DNA of 64,000 nucleotides from positions 434,001-498,000 of the forward strand of contig NZ_JACWMX010000004.1 of the NCBI RefSeq assembly GCF_014773245.1. The letters run 5' to 3'. Position 1 is the first letter of the stretch, and each line of letters begins with the position of its first letter. Under the pieces are notes generated by a model. That model was not told the DNA's origin. It was given only the letters and a program-made list of their open reading frames with translations, and searched no databases. Positions 55,976-64,000 of the stretch are shown in pieces. The position numbers were made by a program, and so were the translations under genes. The stretch is from Mucilaginibacter glaciei. GTDB taxonomy: Bacteria; Bacteroidota; Bacteroidia; Sphingobacteriales; Sphingobacteriaceae.

Positions 55976-57430
55976 ATGAAAAAATATATTTCTCTCTTGA
56001 GTTTGTTGATGATAGCCTGGGCTGTGAAGGCGCAGCAGATGGATCATATGCAACACATGAAAAAGGACACTGTACCAAAAAAGACAGTTCCTCATGATCA
56101 TAAAAAGATGATGATGGATATGAAAAAAGGAGCACCGCAGGATCATGCAAAGACGATGATGGATATGCAACACGATACGTCTATGTATCAAATGAACAGC
56201 ATGACCAGTCAGTTCTCGCTCGACCTTCCGATGAACCGCGACGGGTCCGGAACATCTTGGGTGCCGGATGAAACGCCGATGTACATGTATATGATCCATG
56301 GCAAAAAATGGATGCACATGTTTCACGGGAGTTTTTTTGCCCGTTACAATAACCAGGATCTTTTTAATAAAGGCGGCCGGGGTGGCAGCCAGGTAGATGT
56401 ACCCAACTGGTTTATGTATATGGCGCAGCGTAAGGTAGGCAAAAATGGCCTTTTTGCTATCAATACCATGTTTTCGTTAGATCCATTTACCGTTGGTAGT
56501 AGTGGTTACCCTTTGCTTTATCAAACCGGCGAATCGTATCAGGGCAGGAAACTGGTAGACCGCCAGCACCCCCATGATTTGTTTGCCGAGCTAAGTGTGG
56601 CGTATACCCAACGGGTGGCTAAACAAACCGATATCTCTTTATCCGTAGGTTATCCCGGCGAACCTGCTTTAGGCCCGCCCGTGTTTATGCACCGTTTATC
56701 GGCCATGAACAACCCGGATGCGCCTTTAAGTCACCACTATGCAGATGCTACACACATTACCTTTGGTACCGCTACTTTAGGCTTCAGGCATAAAAATGTG
56801 AAAATAGAAGGGTCGATATTTACGGGCCGCGAACCGGACGAATTCAGGTACGGGTTTGATCAACCTAAATTTGATTCTTACTCTGTACGGCTATCTTATA
56901 ACCCTTCAAAAGAATGGGCGCTACAGGTATCAAACGGTTGGTTAAAAAGCCCCGAAGAGGCAGAACCTGCCGATAATGTAAAGCGTTTCACCGCTTCGGC
57001 CATCCACACTAAAATGCTGAATGAGGACAGCTACGTAGCCACTACTATAGTTTACGGACAAAACGACCATCACGGCAAAACACAACCCGCCATCTTGTTA
57101 GAGAATAGCTTGCAATTGCATAAAACGGCCATTTATGGCCGTTACGAGTATGTGGTGAAGGATGCGGGAGAACTGGATCTGGAGGCGCTTTATCCAACTG
57201 ATCCAAACTTTAAGATCAATGCATTAACATTGGGTACCAACCGTATCCTGACCACCTATAAGCAAACCAATCTGACAGCCGGCCTGCAGGCAACTTTAAA
57301 TGTTTCGCCATCAGCATTAAAGCCTTTGTATGGTAGTACACCAATAGGTTTTCAAGTGTATCTGCGTATTACCCCGTCATTGATGAAAATGGGGGGTAAA
57401 CATAAGATGGATAAGATGATGGAAATGTAA
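55976..57430 (+). CDS. Met/His-rich outer-membrane protein, possible copper handling
   Basis: A 484-residue exported protein (signal LLSLLMIAWAVKAQQ). The next 55 residues are packed with methionine, histidine, aspartate and lysine (DHMQHMKK, HDHKKMMMDMKK, MMDMQHDTSMY), a typical copper-binding tail, and the C-terminus ends MGGKHKMDKMMEM. In between is a beta-barrel-like domain with many aromatic and Gly residues (RYNNQDLFNKGGRGG, GYPGEPALGPPVFMHRLS). No named family is recognised. It is the last gene of the cluster. Confidence 0.82.
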   Translation: MKKYISLLSLLMIAWAVKAQQMDHMQHMKKDTVPKKTVPHDHKKMMMDMKKGAPQDHAKTMMDMQHDTSMYQMNSMTSQFSLDLPMNRDGSGTSWVPDETPMYMYMIHGKKWMHMFHGSFFARYNNQDLFNKGGRGGSQVDVPNWFMYMAQRKVGKNGLFAINTMFSLDPFTVGSSGYPLLYQTGESYQGRKLVDRQHPHDLFAELSVAYTQRVAKQTDISLSVGYPGEPALGPPVFMHRLSAMNNPDAPLSHHYADATHITFGTATLGFRHKNVKIEGSIFTGREPDEFRYGFDQPKFDSYSVRLSYNPSKEWALQVSNGWLKSPEEAEPADNVKRFTASAIHTKMLNEDSYVATTIVYGQNDHHGKTQPAILLENSLQLHKTAIYGRYEYVVKDAGELDLEALYPTDPNFKINALTLGTNRILTTYKQTNLTAGLQATLNVSPSALKPLYGSTPIGFQVYLRITPSLMKMGGKHKMDKMMEM

Positions 57431-57442
57431 ATTTTCTAACTA

Positions 57443-57532
57443 TGTCCTTACGAACGTTTTAGCGCGGCAATCTCAGAGGACAAGCGGATATGCTGAGATT
57501 GCTACGTTGCTGCGCTCCTCATAATGACATGT
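57443..57532. repeat. Imperfect inverted repeat
   Basis: Left arm (TGTCCTTACGAACG...GCGGCAATCTCAG) pairs with right arm (CTGAGATTGCTACGTTGCTG...ATAATGACA). It belongs to the GTCATTnnGA-type family and lies between converging genes. Confidence 0.55.
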
Positions 57533-57545
57533 ATTTGAAAAAGGC

Positions 57546-58070
57546 CTAAAACTTCTTTATCGTCTCTGTCAAATGCGCCAGGTGGTGATTGCCGTGCCAG
57601 GCATATATGGCCAGGTTCTTTTTAAGCGGTGTAAGGCTCCCCGTTGCCGGGTGGATAAAAGTCAGGTTCCATTGATCCTCCGTAAAGCTTTCAAATAATC
57701 CTACCAAATGCTGGTGGATGCCCTCCAGCATTTTTAAAGACGGCTCAACGGGCAGGCGGTAATCCGGCTGTATAGCCCAGCCGGCCTCGTCATACGGGCG
57801 AATGGTTGGGTTATCTTCAGTCAGCGCCAGTTTAAAACGCATCAAAGCGTTCATATGGCTATCTGCCAGGTGATGCACCACTTGTCGCAGTGTCCAGCCG
57901 CCGGTACGGTATTGGGTGTCTAACTGTTTGTCGGTTAGCGTGGTTATGGCGTTGCGTACACGGCCGGGCAAAATATGGATCTCGTTAACCCAGCCGGTAA
58001 TATCGCCTTCCAGGTAAGTTATAGGTGGTACGAATTTGCCGATAGGGTATTGCATCTGTTGGTCTGTCAT
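57546..58070 (-). CDS. DinB/YfiT-family metal-dependent protein (bacillithiol transferase-like)
   Basis: A 174-residue four-helix DinB-superfamily protein like YfiT. The three metal-binding histidines are in RQVVHHLADSHMNAL (about residue 63) and AWHGNHHLAHLTE near the C-terminus. YfiT/BstA types bind nickel or zinc; BstA transfers bacillithiol. Whether bacillithiol is the real thiol here is unknown. It stands alone, convergent with the Met/His-rich gene. Confidence 0.87.
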   Translation of the reverse strand: MTDQQMQYPIGKFVPPITYLEGDITGWVNEIHILPGRVRNAITTLTDKQLDTQYRTGGWTLRQVVHHLADSHMNALMRFKLALTEDNPTIRPYDEAGWAIQPDYRLPVEPSLKMLEGIHQHLVGLFESFTEDQWNLTFIHPATGSLTPLKKNLAIYAWHGNHHLAHLTETIKKF

Positions 58071-58158
58071 GTTTTTATTTAATTATAGGGCTAATATTTT
58101 AATGATAGCATAAGCTTTTGGCCTAAATTAGCGTTTTGTTGTTGTTTTACTAACCGGG

Positions 58159-59988
58159 ATGTTTAAAAAGTTACTTGTGCTATTTCTGTTTTTTCAATGT
58201 GCTATCGGCTACGCCGAAACTATAAAAACGGATGTAGTTGTTATTGGCGGCGGCGCAAGCGGGGTAGCCGCAGCGATACAAAGTGCCCGCAGTAACCTCA
58301 AAACCATTCTGATAGAACACGGCCCCTGGCTGGGCGGCAGCATGACATCGGGCGCGTTTTGTATCCTCGAAAATAATAGGAACCTACCAACTGGCCTGTA
58401 TGCCGAATTCAGGCAGCGGATTAACAATTATTATAAGTTAAGGTTGGGTTACGATACTACGCTGAACGCGGTGTTACGCTTTGAGCCCTCGGCAGGTGCA
58501 TCCGTTTTAAAAAAGTGGACAGACACCGTCAAGAACCTAACCGTGAAGCTTAACACGCCATTTGTGGGTATCAAGAAAGACGGCACGGGATGGGAAGTAA
58601 GCATCACTGCTAACGGGCATACAGATATTATTAAAGCGAGATCTGTAGTAGATGCTACCGAATTGGGCGACGTGGCCACCAAGGCGGGTGCCATATTTAA
58701 TACCGGGTTTGATAGCCGTAAAGATACTGGTGAAGAGCTGGCGACCACTAATCCCACCAACCAGATACAGGATCTGAGCTGGCTGGCCGTTTTGAAAGAT
58801 TATGGCAAGGCTGCGGATAAGACCATCCCCAAACCCGAAGGCTACAGCACAGGTAAATACGCTTGCCTGAAAAAAGCAGAAGTTAAGAAGCTATTAGCTG
58901 CCTCACAACTGATTAATGACAAATACCTCATCAATATAGAAGGCTGCGGAGGTAACCAGTATTCGGTAACCTCTAACGATCTGTTGCCCGAGAATAGGGC
59001 CGACACTTACAAACAAGCCAGGCTGCAAACCTTAGGCTTAATCTATTACCTGCAAACAGAATTGGGTTATAAGAACCTGGGCCTGTCTGAAGAGTTTGGT
59101 ACGACAGATCATTTACCGCTCATCCCCTACATCCGCGAGAATAAACGGGCTTACGGCTTAGTGAGGATGGTTATTGGCGATGTTTACACGCCTTATGACC
59201 GGGGCTCTAAACTATATCGAACGTCGATAGGTATTGCCGATGCCGTGCCCGGTCAGCATTATATTACCCCCGGTGTGCCCAAGATCAATTACCCGCCGTT
59301 TCCTGCCTATTCTATTCCGTTGGGGGCGGTGGTAGTGAAAGATCAGGACAACTTATTTGTAACGGAGAAGGCACTATCGGTTACGCATCTGGTTAACGGC
59401 AGCATGACCGATCCCGCTGTGCAGATGACTTTGGGCCAGGGTGTTGGCGCTGCAGCCGGATGGTGCGCCTTTTATAAAAAAACCACTAAAGAGTTGGATG
59501 TAAGGAAGATACAGGATGAGATACTCATCTATGGGGGCTCATTGATGCCCTTTAGCGATATCCCCAAAAAGGATTCCGACTATCGTGCTATCCAGCAGGT
59601 AGGCGCATCCGGGCTGCTAACCGGCTATCAAAAACCTAACGGCAATCGGGCCGAAGTGTTATTTATGCCTGATACGGTTGTATATACGGCAGATATTAAA
59701 CCTTTGATGAATGATATGTATGCCCGGGCCTTTCTCTGGTTTAACAAGACGCAGCCCGGCGAAGTTTTTACGGTAACTAATCTGCTATCGTACATCAGTG
59801 AAATGAGTTTGACCGACCCCGCTACCCTGCAAAAGGTGATGGCGGCGGCCTGGAAACCGAAGTACAGGTTCACTAAAAATTTCGACCCGAAACGGCCGGT
59901 TACCCGCCGGGAGTTTGCTGTATTGGCAAACAAATATTTCAACCCGTTTTCGCGTGAGGTTGACCTGAGTGGTAAGCTAATCAACTAA
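58159..59988 (+). CDS. Exported FAD-dependent oxidoreductase with SLH-like C-terminus
   Basis: A 609-residue exported protein (signal LLVLFLFFQCAIGYAE). The FAD domain begins DVVVIGGGASGVAAAIQSAR, then HGPWLGGSMTSGAFC, VVDATELGDVATKAGA and VNGSMTDPAVQMTLGQGVGA. It matches the FAD_oxidored (PF12831) family. The last 120 residues contain AIQQVGASGLLTGYQ and KRPVTRREFAVLANKYF, which resemble the two conserved segments of an SLH domain. Substrate unknown. Alone in its transcript. Confidence 0.85.
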   Translation: MFKKLLVLFLFFQCAIGYAETIKTDVVVIGGGASGVAAAIQSARSNLKTILIEHGPWLGGSMTSGAFCILENNRNLPTGLYAEFRQRINNYYKLRLGYDTTLNAVLRFEPSAGASVLKKWTDTVKNLTVKLNTPFVGIKKDGTGWEVSITANGHTDIIKARSVVDATELGDVATKAGAIFNTGFDSRKDTGEELATTNPTNQIQDLSWLAVLKDYGKAADKTIPKPEGYSTGKYACLKKAEVKKLLAASQLINDKYLINIEGCGGNQYSVTSNDLLPENRADTYKQARLQTLGLIYYLQTELGYKNLGLSEEFGTTDHLPLIPYIRENKRAYGLVRMVIGDVYTPYDRGSKLYRTSIGIADAVPGQHYITPGVPKINYPPFPAYSIPLGAVVVKDQDNLFVTEKALSVTHLVNGSMTDPAVQMTLGQGVGAAAGWCAFYKKTTKELDVRKIQDEILIYGGSLMPFSDIPKKDSDYRAIQQVGASGLLTGYQKPNGNRAEVLFMPDTVVYTADIKPLMNDMYARAFLWFNKTQPGEVFTVTNLLSYISEMSLTDPATLQKVMAAAWKPKYRFTKNFDPKRPVTRREFAVLANKYFNPFSREVDLSGKLIN

Positions 59989-60116
59989 ATTACCTCTAAA
60001 AATCTCTAATTCCTTCTATATTCTTTTACTTATTGGCTGTTATTTTTGACTTTTTCAGGCTGTTTTTCGGCTAATAAATTTGAGCGTAAATGGTGGTCAG
60101 AAACGTTTATCCTTTT

Positions 60117-60124
60117 TACCTTTG
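60117..60124 (+). promoter_or_regulatory. Candidate -7 box directly before csaA-like gene
   Basis: TACCTTTG matches TAnnTTTG and ends 5 bases before the ATG at 60130. It fixes the start codon, since the longer frame from 60046 would contain the promoter. Confidence 0.52.
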
Positions 60125-60129
60125 CCAAC

Positions 60130-60465
60130 ATGGAAACCATCAGTTGGAATGATTTTGAAAAAGTGGATCTCCGTGCCGGCACCATCCTGGAGGTAACCGA
60201 TTTCCCGGAGGCCCGGAAACCGGCTTACAAACTGAAGGTTGATTTTGGCCCCCACGGTATTTTGCAAAGCAGCGCGCAGATAACCAGATACTACACCAGA
60301 GAGGAGTTGCCCGGCAGGCAGATCTTAGGGGTGATCAATTTTCCGAAAAAGCAAATCGCCAATTTCATGTCGGAGTTTTTGGTAACCGGCCTGGCAGATG
60401 AGAATGGCGACATCGTTCTGACCACTATTGACAAACCGGTACCTAATGGCAGCAAACTGATATGA
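60130..60465 (+). CDS. csaA: tRNA-binding domain protein (CsaA-like)
   Basis: A 111-residue protein made of one OB-fold tRNA-binding domain: [20 protein letters not shown] at the start, then [55 protein letters not shown]. CsaA is an export-related chaperone in Bacillus. The start ATG 60130 follows a -7 box by 5 bases. The stop overlaps the SdpI-like gene by 4 bases. Confidence 0.9.
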   Translation: METISWNDFEKVDLRAGTILEVTDFPEARKPAYKLKVDFGPHGILQSSAQITRYYTREELPGRQILGVINFPKKQIANFMSEFLVTGLADENGDIVLTTIDKPVPNGSKLI

Positions 60466-60848
60466 CAGGTAACCTCTTTGTTGATTGGGTAATGGGCCCG
60501 CAGTTACTGGGGCTGATATTCCTGACGGCGGGGTATCTCCAGAAAACCTACCCGCCCAAAGAAATCAATAGTCTATATGGTTACCGCACCACCCGCTCTA
60601 TGCAAAACCAGCAAACCTGGGACGCAGGCAACCGCTACTCCACCCGTTTGATCATCAAATGTGCCTGGATATTACTGATAATCGGATTTAATACCAGCCT
60701 TGTATTGGCCTTTATCAGTATCGGCATCAATACCAAAGCAATTATTAAAGTAGGATTGATGCTGTCAGGTGCATTTGGTGTAGTGGCCATCCTCACTATA
60801 TCTACAGAAAAACATTTGAAACGGTTATTTGACAACAAACCCTTATGA
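60462..60848 (+). CDS. SdpI-family membrane protein
   Basis: A 128-residue protein of the SdpI/YhfL family: [20 protein letters not shown] followed by [17 protein letters not shown] (the PPKxxN...YGYRT...S...W motif of the family) and [13 protein letters not shown]. Two or three membrane helices. SdpI confers immunity to a toxic peptide in Bacillus; here the role is unknown. It overlaps both neighbours by 4 bases. Confidence 0.85.
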   Translation: MTGNLFVDWVMGPQLLGLIFLTAGYLQKTYPPKEINSLYGYRTTRSMQNQQTWDAGNRYSTRLIIKCAWILLIIGFNTSLVLAFISIGINTKAIIKVGLMLSGAFGVVAILTISTEKHLKRLFDNKPL

Positions 60849-61315
60849 GGTACTTTAATTTTGGCGACGAGCAGCCCGCGATATCGCCCGACGAGTTTTT
60901 TATGAACGAGGCTTTGAAGGAAGCCCGTCTTGCCCTGAAAGAAGACGAGATCCCCATCGGAGCGATTGTAGTTTGCAAAGGGCAGATCATCGGCCGGGGG
61001 CATAACCTTACCGAACGGCTGAACGATGTATCGGCACATGCAGAAATGCAGGCCCTGACGGCGGCTACCAACTACATAGGGGGTAAATATCTGCCGGAGT
61101 GTACGCTATATGTTACTTTAGAGCCTTGCGTAATGTGTGCGGGGGCATCTTATTGGTTTCAGGTGGGGCGGATCGTATTCGGCGCGTATGATACCAAACG
61201 AGGTTTCGGCAGGCTGAACCAAACCATCACCCACCCTAAAACTTTAGTAACCGGCGGCATTTTTGAGAATGAATGCGCCCAACTGGTAAAGGATTTTTTT
61301 AAATCGAAGAGATAG
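60845..61315 (+). CDS. tadA: tRNA-specific adenosine deaminase (TadA-like)
   Basis: A 156-residue cytidine/adenosine deaminase-fold enzyme. The zinc site is HAEMQALTAATNYIGG (HAE, catalytic Glu) and TLEPCVMCAGASYWFQV (PCxxC). The FFMNEALKEARLALKEDEIP and GFGRLNQTITHPKTL segments match TadA, which makes inosine at the tRNA-Arg wobble. A guanine-deaminase relative is not ruled out. It overlaps the SdpI-like gene by 4 bases. Confidence 0.9.
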   Translation: MRYFNFGDEQPAISPDEFFMNEALKEARLALKEDEIPIGAIVVCKGQIIGRGHNLTERLNDVSAHAEMQALTAATNYIGGKYLPECTLYVTLEPCVMCAGASYWFQVGRIVFGAYDTKRGFGRLNQTITHPKTLVTGGIFENECAQLVKDFFKSKR

Positions 61316-61319
61316 CGGG

Positions 61320-61414
61320 AAGATGTTGGAGCGGGCAATGGGGTGCGAGGAGCGGGTGATATATTGGCGTTCTATCAAATCCCGTACTTCGCACCCCGCA
61401 CCATCGCACCACCT
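61320..61414. repeat. Inverted repeat with GGGGTGCGAGGAGCGGG motif
   Basis: Left arm carries GATGTTGGAGCGGGCAATGG and GGTGCGAGGAGCGGGTGAT, right arm ATCAAATCCCGTACTTCGCA and CCCCGCACCATCGCACC. The words GGTGCGnGGAGCGG also fill the 17.97-18.19 kb region, so the two are probably the same repeat family. Confidence 0.6.
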
Positions 61415-61461
61415 TAATATATAAATGACATTCAATTAGAACAAAAACGGCTTTCTAACCT

Positions 61462-61469
61462 TATATTTG
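61462..61469 (+). promoter_or_regulatory. Candidate -7 box for the superoxide dismutase gene
   Basis: TATATTTG matches TAnnTTTG and lies 36 bases before the ATG at 61506. No clear -33 TTTG is seen. Confidence 0.48.
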
Positions 61470-61505
61470 TTCATCACAACATATTAAATTTAAAAAACTA
61501 CTATT

Positions 61506-62117
61506 ATGGCATTTACACTACCGGCGTTATCATACGCTACCGATGCACTCGAACCGCATATTGATAAAGCTACAATGGAAATTCACCATGGTAAGCACCA
61601 CCAGGCTTATGTTACCAACCTGAACAAAGCCTTAGAAGGTAAACCAGAGGCTAACAGCAGCATCGAAGATATCATCAAAAATATTTCTAAGTTCCCGCCT
61701 GCTGTACGTAACAATGGTGGTGGCCATTACAACCATACCATGTTCTGGACTTTGTTGACACCAAACGGCGGCGGCGAACCAATCGGTAAATTAGCCGATG
61801 CCATTAAAAGCACATTCGGTTCATTTGCTGATTTTAAAACAAAGGTTTCTGAAGCTGGTGCAACCCGTTTCGGTTCTGGCTGGGCTTGGTTAATTGTTAC
61901 TGCCGATAAAAAATTAGCCGTTACATCAACCCCTAACCAGGATAACCCTTTAATGGATATTGCCGAAGTTAAAGGTACACCTATCCTGGGTATCGACGTT
62001 TGGGAGCACGCTTATTACTTAAAATATCAGAACCGTCGCCCGGATTACCTGGCTGCTATCTGGAATGTAATTAACTGGGCACACGTGTCTGAGTTATATG
62101 CAAAAGCAACCGCGTAA
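61506..62117 (+). CDS. sod: Superoxide dismutase, Fe/Mn family
   Basis: A 203-residue enzyme that turns superoxide into oxygen and hydrogen peroxide. The metal ligands are the His in [20 protein letters not shown], the His of [15 protein letters not shown] and the Asp and His of [19 protein letters not shown]. No signal peptide: cytoplasmic. The Gln/Gly positions that favour Mn or Fe cannot be settled by eye. It has a promoter box before it and a very strong terminator after it, so it is a single-gene transcript. Confidence 0.96.
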   Translation: MAFTLPALSYATDALEPHIDKATMEIHHGKHHQAYVTNLNKALEGKPEANSSIEDIIKNISKFPPAVRNNGGGHYNHTMFWTLLTPNGGGEPIGKLADAIKSTFGSFADFKTKVSEAGATRFGSGWAWLIVTADKKLAVTSTPNQDNPLMDIAEVKGTPILGIDVWEHAYYLKYQNRRPDYLAAIWNVINWAHVSELYAKATA

Positions 62118-62148
62118 ACCCACCCTTTAAGGGAGGGCTTAAATAATT

Positions 62149-62188
62149 GAGCGGCAAAATTGGAAAACAATTTTGCCGCTCTTTTTTT
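62149..62188 (+). terminator. Strong intrinsic terminator of sod
   Basis: GAGCGGCAAAATTG (62149-62162) and CAATTTTGCCGCTC (62168-62181) form a 14-bp perfect stem with a GAAAA loop, followed by seven T. Confidence 0.92.
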
Positions 62189-62198
62189 GTTACATAAC

Positions 62199-62284
62199 GC
62201 GCCATTGCGAGGAACGAAGCAATCTCCAAACTATACAGGTCGGCCGTGCTTATCGGGAAATCGCTTCGTTCCCCGCAATGGCGC
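62199..62284. repeat. Long hairpin with CGCCATTGCGAGGAACGAAG arms
   Basis: GCGCCATTGCGAGGAACGAA (62199-62218) plus GCAATCTCC pairs with GGGAAATCGCTTCGTTCCCC (62255-62274) plus GCAATGGCGC. It belongs to the family of GTCAT/CCATTGCGA hairpins in this window. Confidence 0.7.
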
Positions 62285-62299
62285 TATTAAACGTCACTC

Positions 62300-63295
62300 A
62301 TGAAAGCAATCGTTTTAGAATCATTAGAGCATCCCATAGTTTATAAAGAAGTTGATAAACCTACTCCCGGCCCGGGCGAGGTTTTAGTGCAAATTAAGGC
62401 AGCAGCCCTTAACCGCAGGGATTATTGGATAACGGTTAACAAATACGCAGGCATCAAATACCCCACCATTTTAGGTGCCGACGGCGCAGGCGTCGTTGCC
62501 GAATCAGGTGAGGGTGCAGGCGACTGGCTGAATAAAGAAGTGATCATCAATCCATCGCATAACTGGGGGGAGCACGATGAATATCAATCAAAAGAATTTA
62601 AAATTTTAGGTCTGCCCGACGATGGAACACTGGCCGAGTACGTTTTGGTAAAAGCCGAGTATTTGTACGCCAAACCGGCGCATTTAAACTGGGAGCAGGC
62701 AGCTGCTTTGCCATTAGCCGGTTTAACCGCTTACAGAGCGTTGTTTACAAAAGCGAAAATTAAAAAAGGTGATAAAATACTGATAGTTGGCGTTGGTGCC
62801 GGCACAGGTACTTTCCTGTTGCAATGGGCCATTGCGGCGGGTGCCCAGGTTTTTGTAACATCGGGCAGTGGCGAAAAAACTGAGCAGGCCAAATTATTGG
62901 GCGCTGCAGCCGGTGTAAATTATAAGGCACAAGATTGGGCCGAAGAGTTAAAACACCTGTCGGGCGGCGGGTTTGATATTGTGGTGGATAGTGCCCTTGG
63001 CCCCGATTTTAATAAGATCCCTGATCTTTGCAACCCCGGTGGCAGGATCGTGTTCTTTGGTGCTACGGCGGGTAATATACCCGAGATAAACGGAAGGCCG
63101 ATCTTTTGGAAACAGTTACAGATCCTCGGTACCACCATGGGTACGCAGAGCGAGTTTAAAGCCATGCTTGATTTTGTTGCAGAACACCAGATCGTCCCGG
63201 TGATTGATGAAGTTTTCCCGCTTGCAGAAACGCATAAAGCATTTGCCAAAATGGAAAGCTCCAAACAGTTTGGCAAGTTGGTGGTGAGGGTGTAA
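62300..63295 (+). CDS. Zinc-binding-dehydrogenase/quinone oxidoreductase-like protein (MDR)
   Basis: A 331-residue medium-chain dehydrogenase/reductase. The N-terminal GroES-like domain begins MKAIVLESLEHPIVYKEVDK with TPGPGEVLVQIKAAALNRRD; the NAD(P) site is ILIVGVGAGTGTFLLQWAIA, and DWAEELKHLSGGGFDIVVDS follows. No zinc ligands in a Cys/His cluster are seen, so it is likely an NADPH-dependent quinone reductase or enoyl reductase. Alone in its transcript. Confidence 0.9.
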   Translation: MKAIVLESLEHPIVYKEVDKPTPGPGEVLVQIKAAALNRRDYWITVNKYAGIKYPTILGADGAGVVAESGEGAGDWLNKEVIINPSHNWGEHDEYQSKEFKILGLPDDGTLAEYVLVKAEYLYAKPAHLNWEQAAALPLAGLTAYRALFTKAKIKKGDKILIVGVGAGTGTFLLQWAIAAGAQVFVTSGSGEKTEQAKLLGAAAGVNYKAQDWAEELKHLSGGGFDIVVDSALGPDFNKIPDLCNPGGRIVFFGATAGNIPEINGRPIFWKQLQILGTTMGTQSEFKAMLDFVAEHQIVPVIDEVFPLAETHKAFAKMESSKQFGKLVVRV

Positions 63296-63344
63296 GCAAT
63301 ACGCCGGTCGAAGCGTGGAGGCTTACAGATAATTTCATAGGCGT

Positions 63345-63367
63345 CCTCGCTTTACGATGCGGGGTTT
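63345..63367 (+). terminator. Probable terminator of the oxidoreductase gene
   Basis: CCTCGC (63345-63350) and GCGGGG (63359-63364) form a 6-bp stem including one T-G pair, followed by TTTTA. A modest structure. Confidence 0.5.
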
Positions 63368-63446
63368 TATTCATCCGTATATTTGCACATATGAAATCTG
63401 CAGATCTGCTAAATCCATATAAATTAGGGTTTCTATAAATATCTAC

Positions 63447-63454
63447 TAATTTTG
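63447..63454 (+). promoter_or_regulatory. Candidate -7 box for the permease gene
   Basis: TAATTTTG matches TAnnTTTG and lies 16 bases before the ATG at 63471. The -33 region reads TTAG instead of TTTG. Confidence 0.45.
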
Positions 63455-63470
63455 TGGACTTTATTTGGGT

Positions 63471-64000
63471 ATGATCAAAAAATCTATGGAACTGCTGCTG
63501 AAAGAATCGGCAGACGAAGGCGAAAATTCACTAAAACGCTCGCTTGGGCCGGTTAACCTTATCCTGATAGGGATAGGCATTATCATCGGCGCGGGCTTAT
63601 TTTCACTAACAGGCATCGCGGCGGGGCAGCATTCGGGCCCGGCGGTGACCATATCTTTTTTAATAGCCGCGTTGGGCTGTACTTTTGCCGCGCTGTGTTA
63701 TGCCGAGTTTTCGGCCATGATACCGGTTGCGGGAAGTGCGTACACTTATTCGTACGCTACCATGGGCGAGCTTTTTGCCTGGATCATTGGCTGGGACCTG
63801 GTGCTGGAGTATTCGGTCGGTGCTGCTACGGTGGCCATCAGCTGGTCGCAATATTTAACAAAATTTTTATCGTGGTTTGATCTTTACCTGCCACCGCAGT
63901 TAACGCTATCTCCGTTTGAAACGGCTAAGGCAGCCAATGGCGATGTGGTGAACGGCATTATTAATTTACCCGCAGCTTTAATTGTTATCCTGGTAACCAG
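63471..64000 (+). CDS. Amino-acid permease, APC superfamily (cationic amino acid transporter type), N-terminal part
   Basis: The gene runs off the right edge; 176 codons are present. After a short cytoplasmic N-terminus (IKKSMELLLKESADEGENSL) the first helices carry LGPVNLILIGIGIIIGAGLF with the APC-family glycine motif GAGLFSLTGIAAG, then AGPA-like HSGPAVTISFLIAALGCTFA and AEFSAMIPVAGSAYTYSYAT. This pattern is characteristic of the CAT/YfnA-type subgroup. Substrate uncertain. Start ATG 63471. Confidence 0.88.
   Translation, partial: MIKKSMELLLKESADEGENSLKRSLGPVNLILIGIGIIIGAGLFSLTGIAAGQHSGPAVTISFLIAALGCTFAALCYAEFSAMIPVAGSAYTYSYATMGELFAWIIGWDLVLEYSVGAATVAISWSQYLTKFLSWFDLYLPPQLTLSPFETAKAANGDVVNGIINLPAALIVILVT

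Noticed and set aside
1..64000. CRISPR arrays, tRNA, rRNA, riboswitches and insertion sequences.
   Set aside because: No regularly spaced repeat, cloverleaf with the TTC loop, conserved rRNA segment or transposase frame was seen on either strand. A tool-based search would be decisive.

Overview
The window looks like chromosomal DNA of a Bacteroidota member, most likely Sphingobacteriaceae and near Mucilaginibacter or Pedobacter. The evidence is the protein repertoire (GH92 mannosidase, a HYC_CC_PP protein, a DUF6607-like protein, DUF3347, LemA/TPM genes, YfiT-like protein), repeated TAnnTTTG-type -7 boxes, and few Shine-Dalgarno sequences. The genus is inferred. No rRNA, tRNA, CRISPR array or insertion sequence was seen.

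Layout. 1-3393: end of a complex I operon (nuoL fragment, nuoM, nuoN). 3452-8849: DedA protein, pyrophosphatase, CNNM/CorC protein, RsmE, a DUF4159 protein, an orphan biotin carrier protein and a NUDIX hydrolase. 8936-10870: LemA/TPM membrane operon. 11069-18595: GH92 mannosidase, two ECF sigma factors, a COG2509 flavoprotein, small unknown proteins and a CoA-binding protein. 18826-21939: AT-rich defence island with a Septu-type ATPase/HNH pair (PtuA/PtuB) and a frameshifted DinD-like gene. 21941-29313: lipoprotein amidase, GlnRS, a secreted Hint-domain protein, and a Tat-exported aminotransferase/amine oxidase pair. 29482-31278: MazEF-like module running into a B12-binding protein and an enoyl-CoA hydratase. 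31689-33303: NtrC-type regulator followed by a 67-residue protein that looks like an isolated histidine-kinase dimerisation domain. 33385-39135: envelope and stress proteins, TrmB, an alkyltransferase-like protein, two VOC proteins (one frameshifted) and the Tag glycosylase. 39290-45514: polA, a RelE/ParE-like toxin-antitoxin pair and glgA-glgC. 45574-52464: UPF0173 hydrolase, YbaB, serine hydrolase, TPR protein, FumC, S1/P1 nuclease and a low-molecular-weight phosphatase. 52490-57430: a probable copper or heavy-metal handling cluster. 57546-64000: YfiT-like protein, a secreted FAD oxidoreductase with an SLH-like tail, a CsaA-SdpI-TadA overlapping operon, superoxide dismutase, an oxidoreductase and the start of an amino-acid permease.

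How it works together. Most of the window is housekeeping: respiration, tRNA and rRNA modification, DNA repair, glycogen synthesis and oxidative-stress defence. The accessory parts are the Septu island, two toxin-antitoxin pairs, the Hint protein, the mini DHp protein and the metal cluster.

Intergenic regions are rich in imperfect inverted repeats of several families, including a roughly 120-base dispersed repeat present near 16.5 kb and, inverted, near 25.1 kb. Several clear intrinsic terminators and Bacteroidota-type promoters are recorded. All positions and alignments were made by eye and may be off by a base or two.
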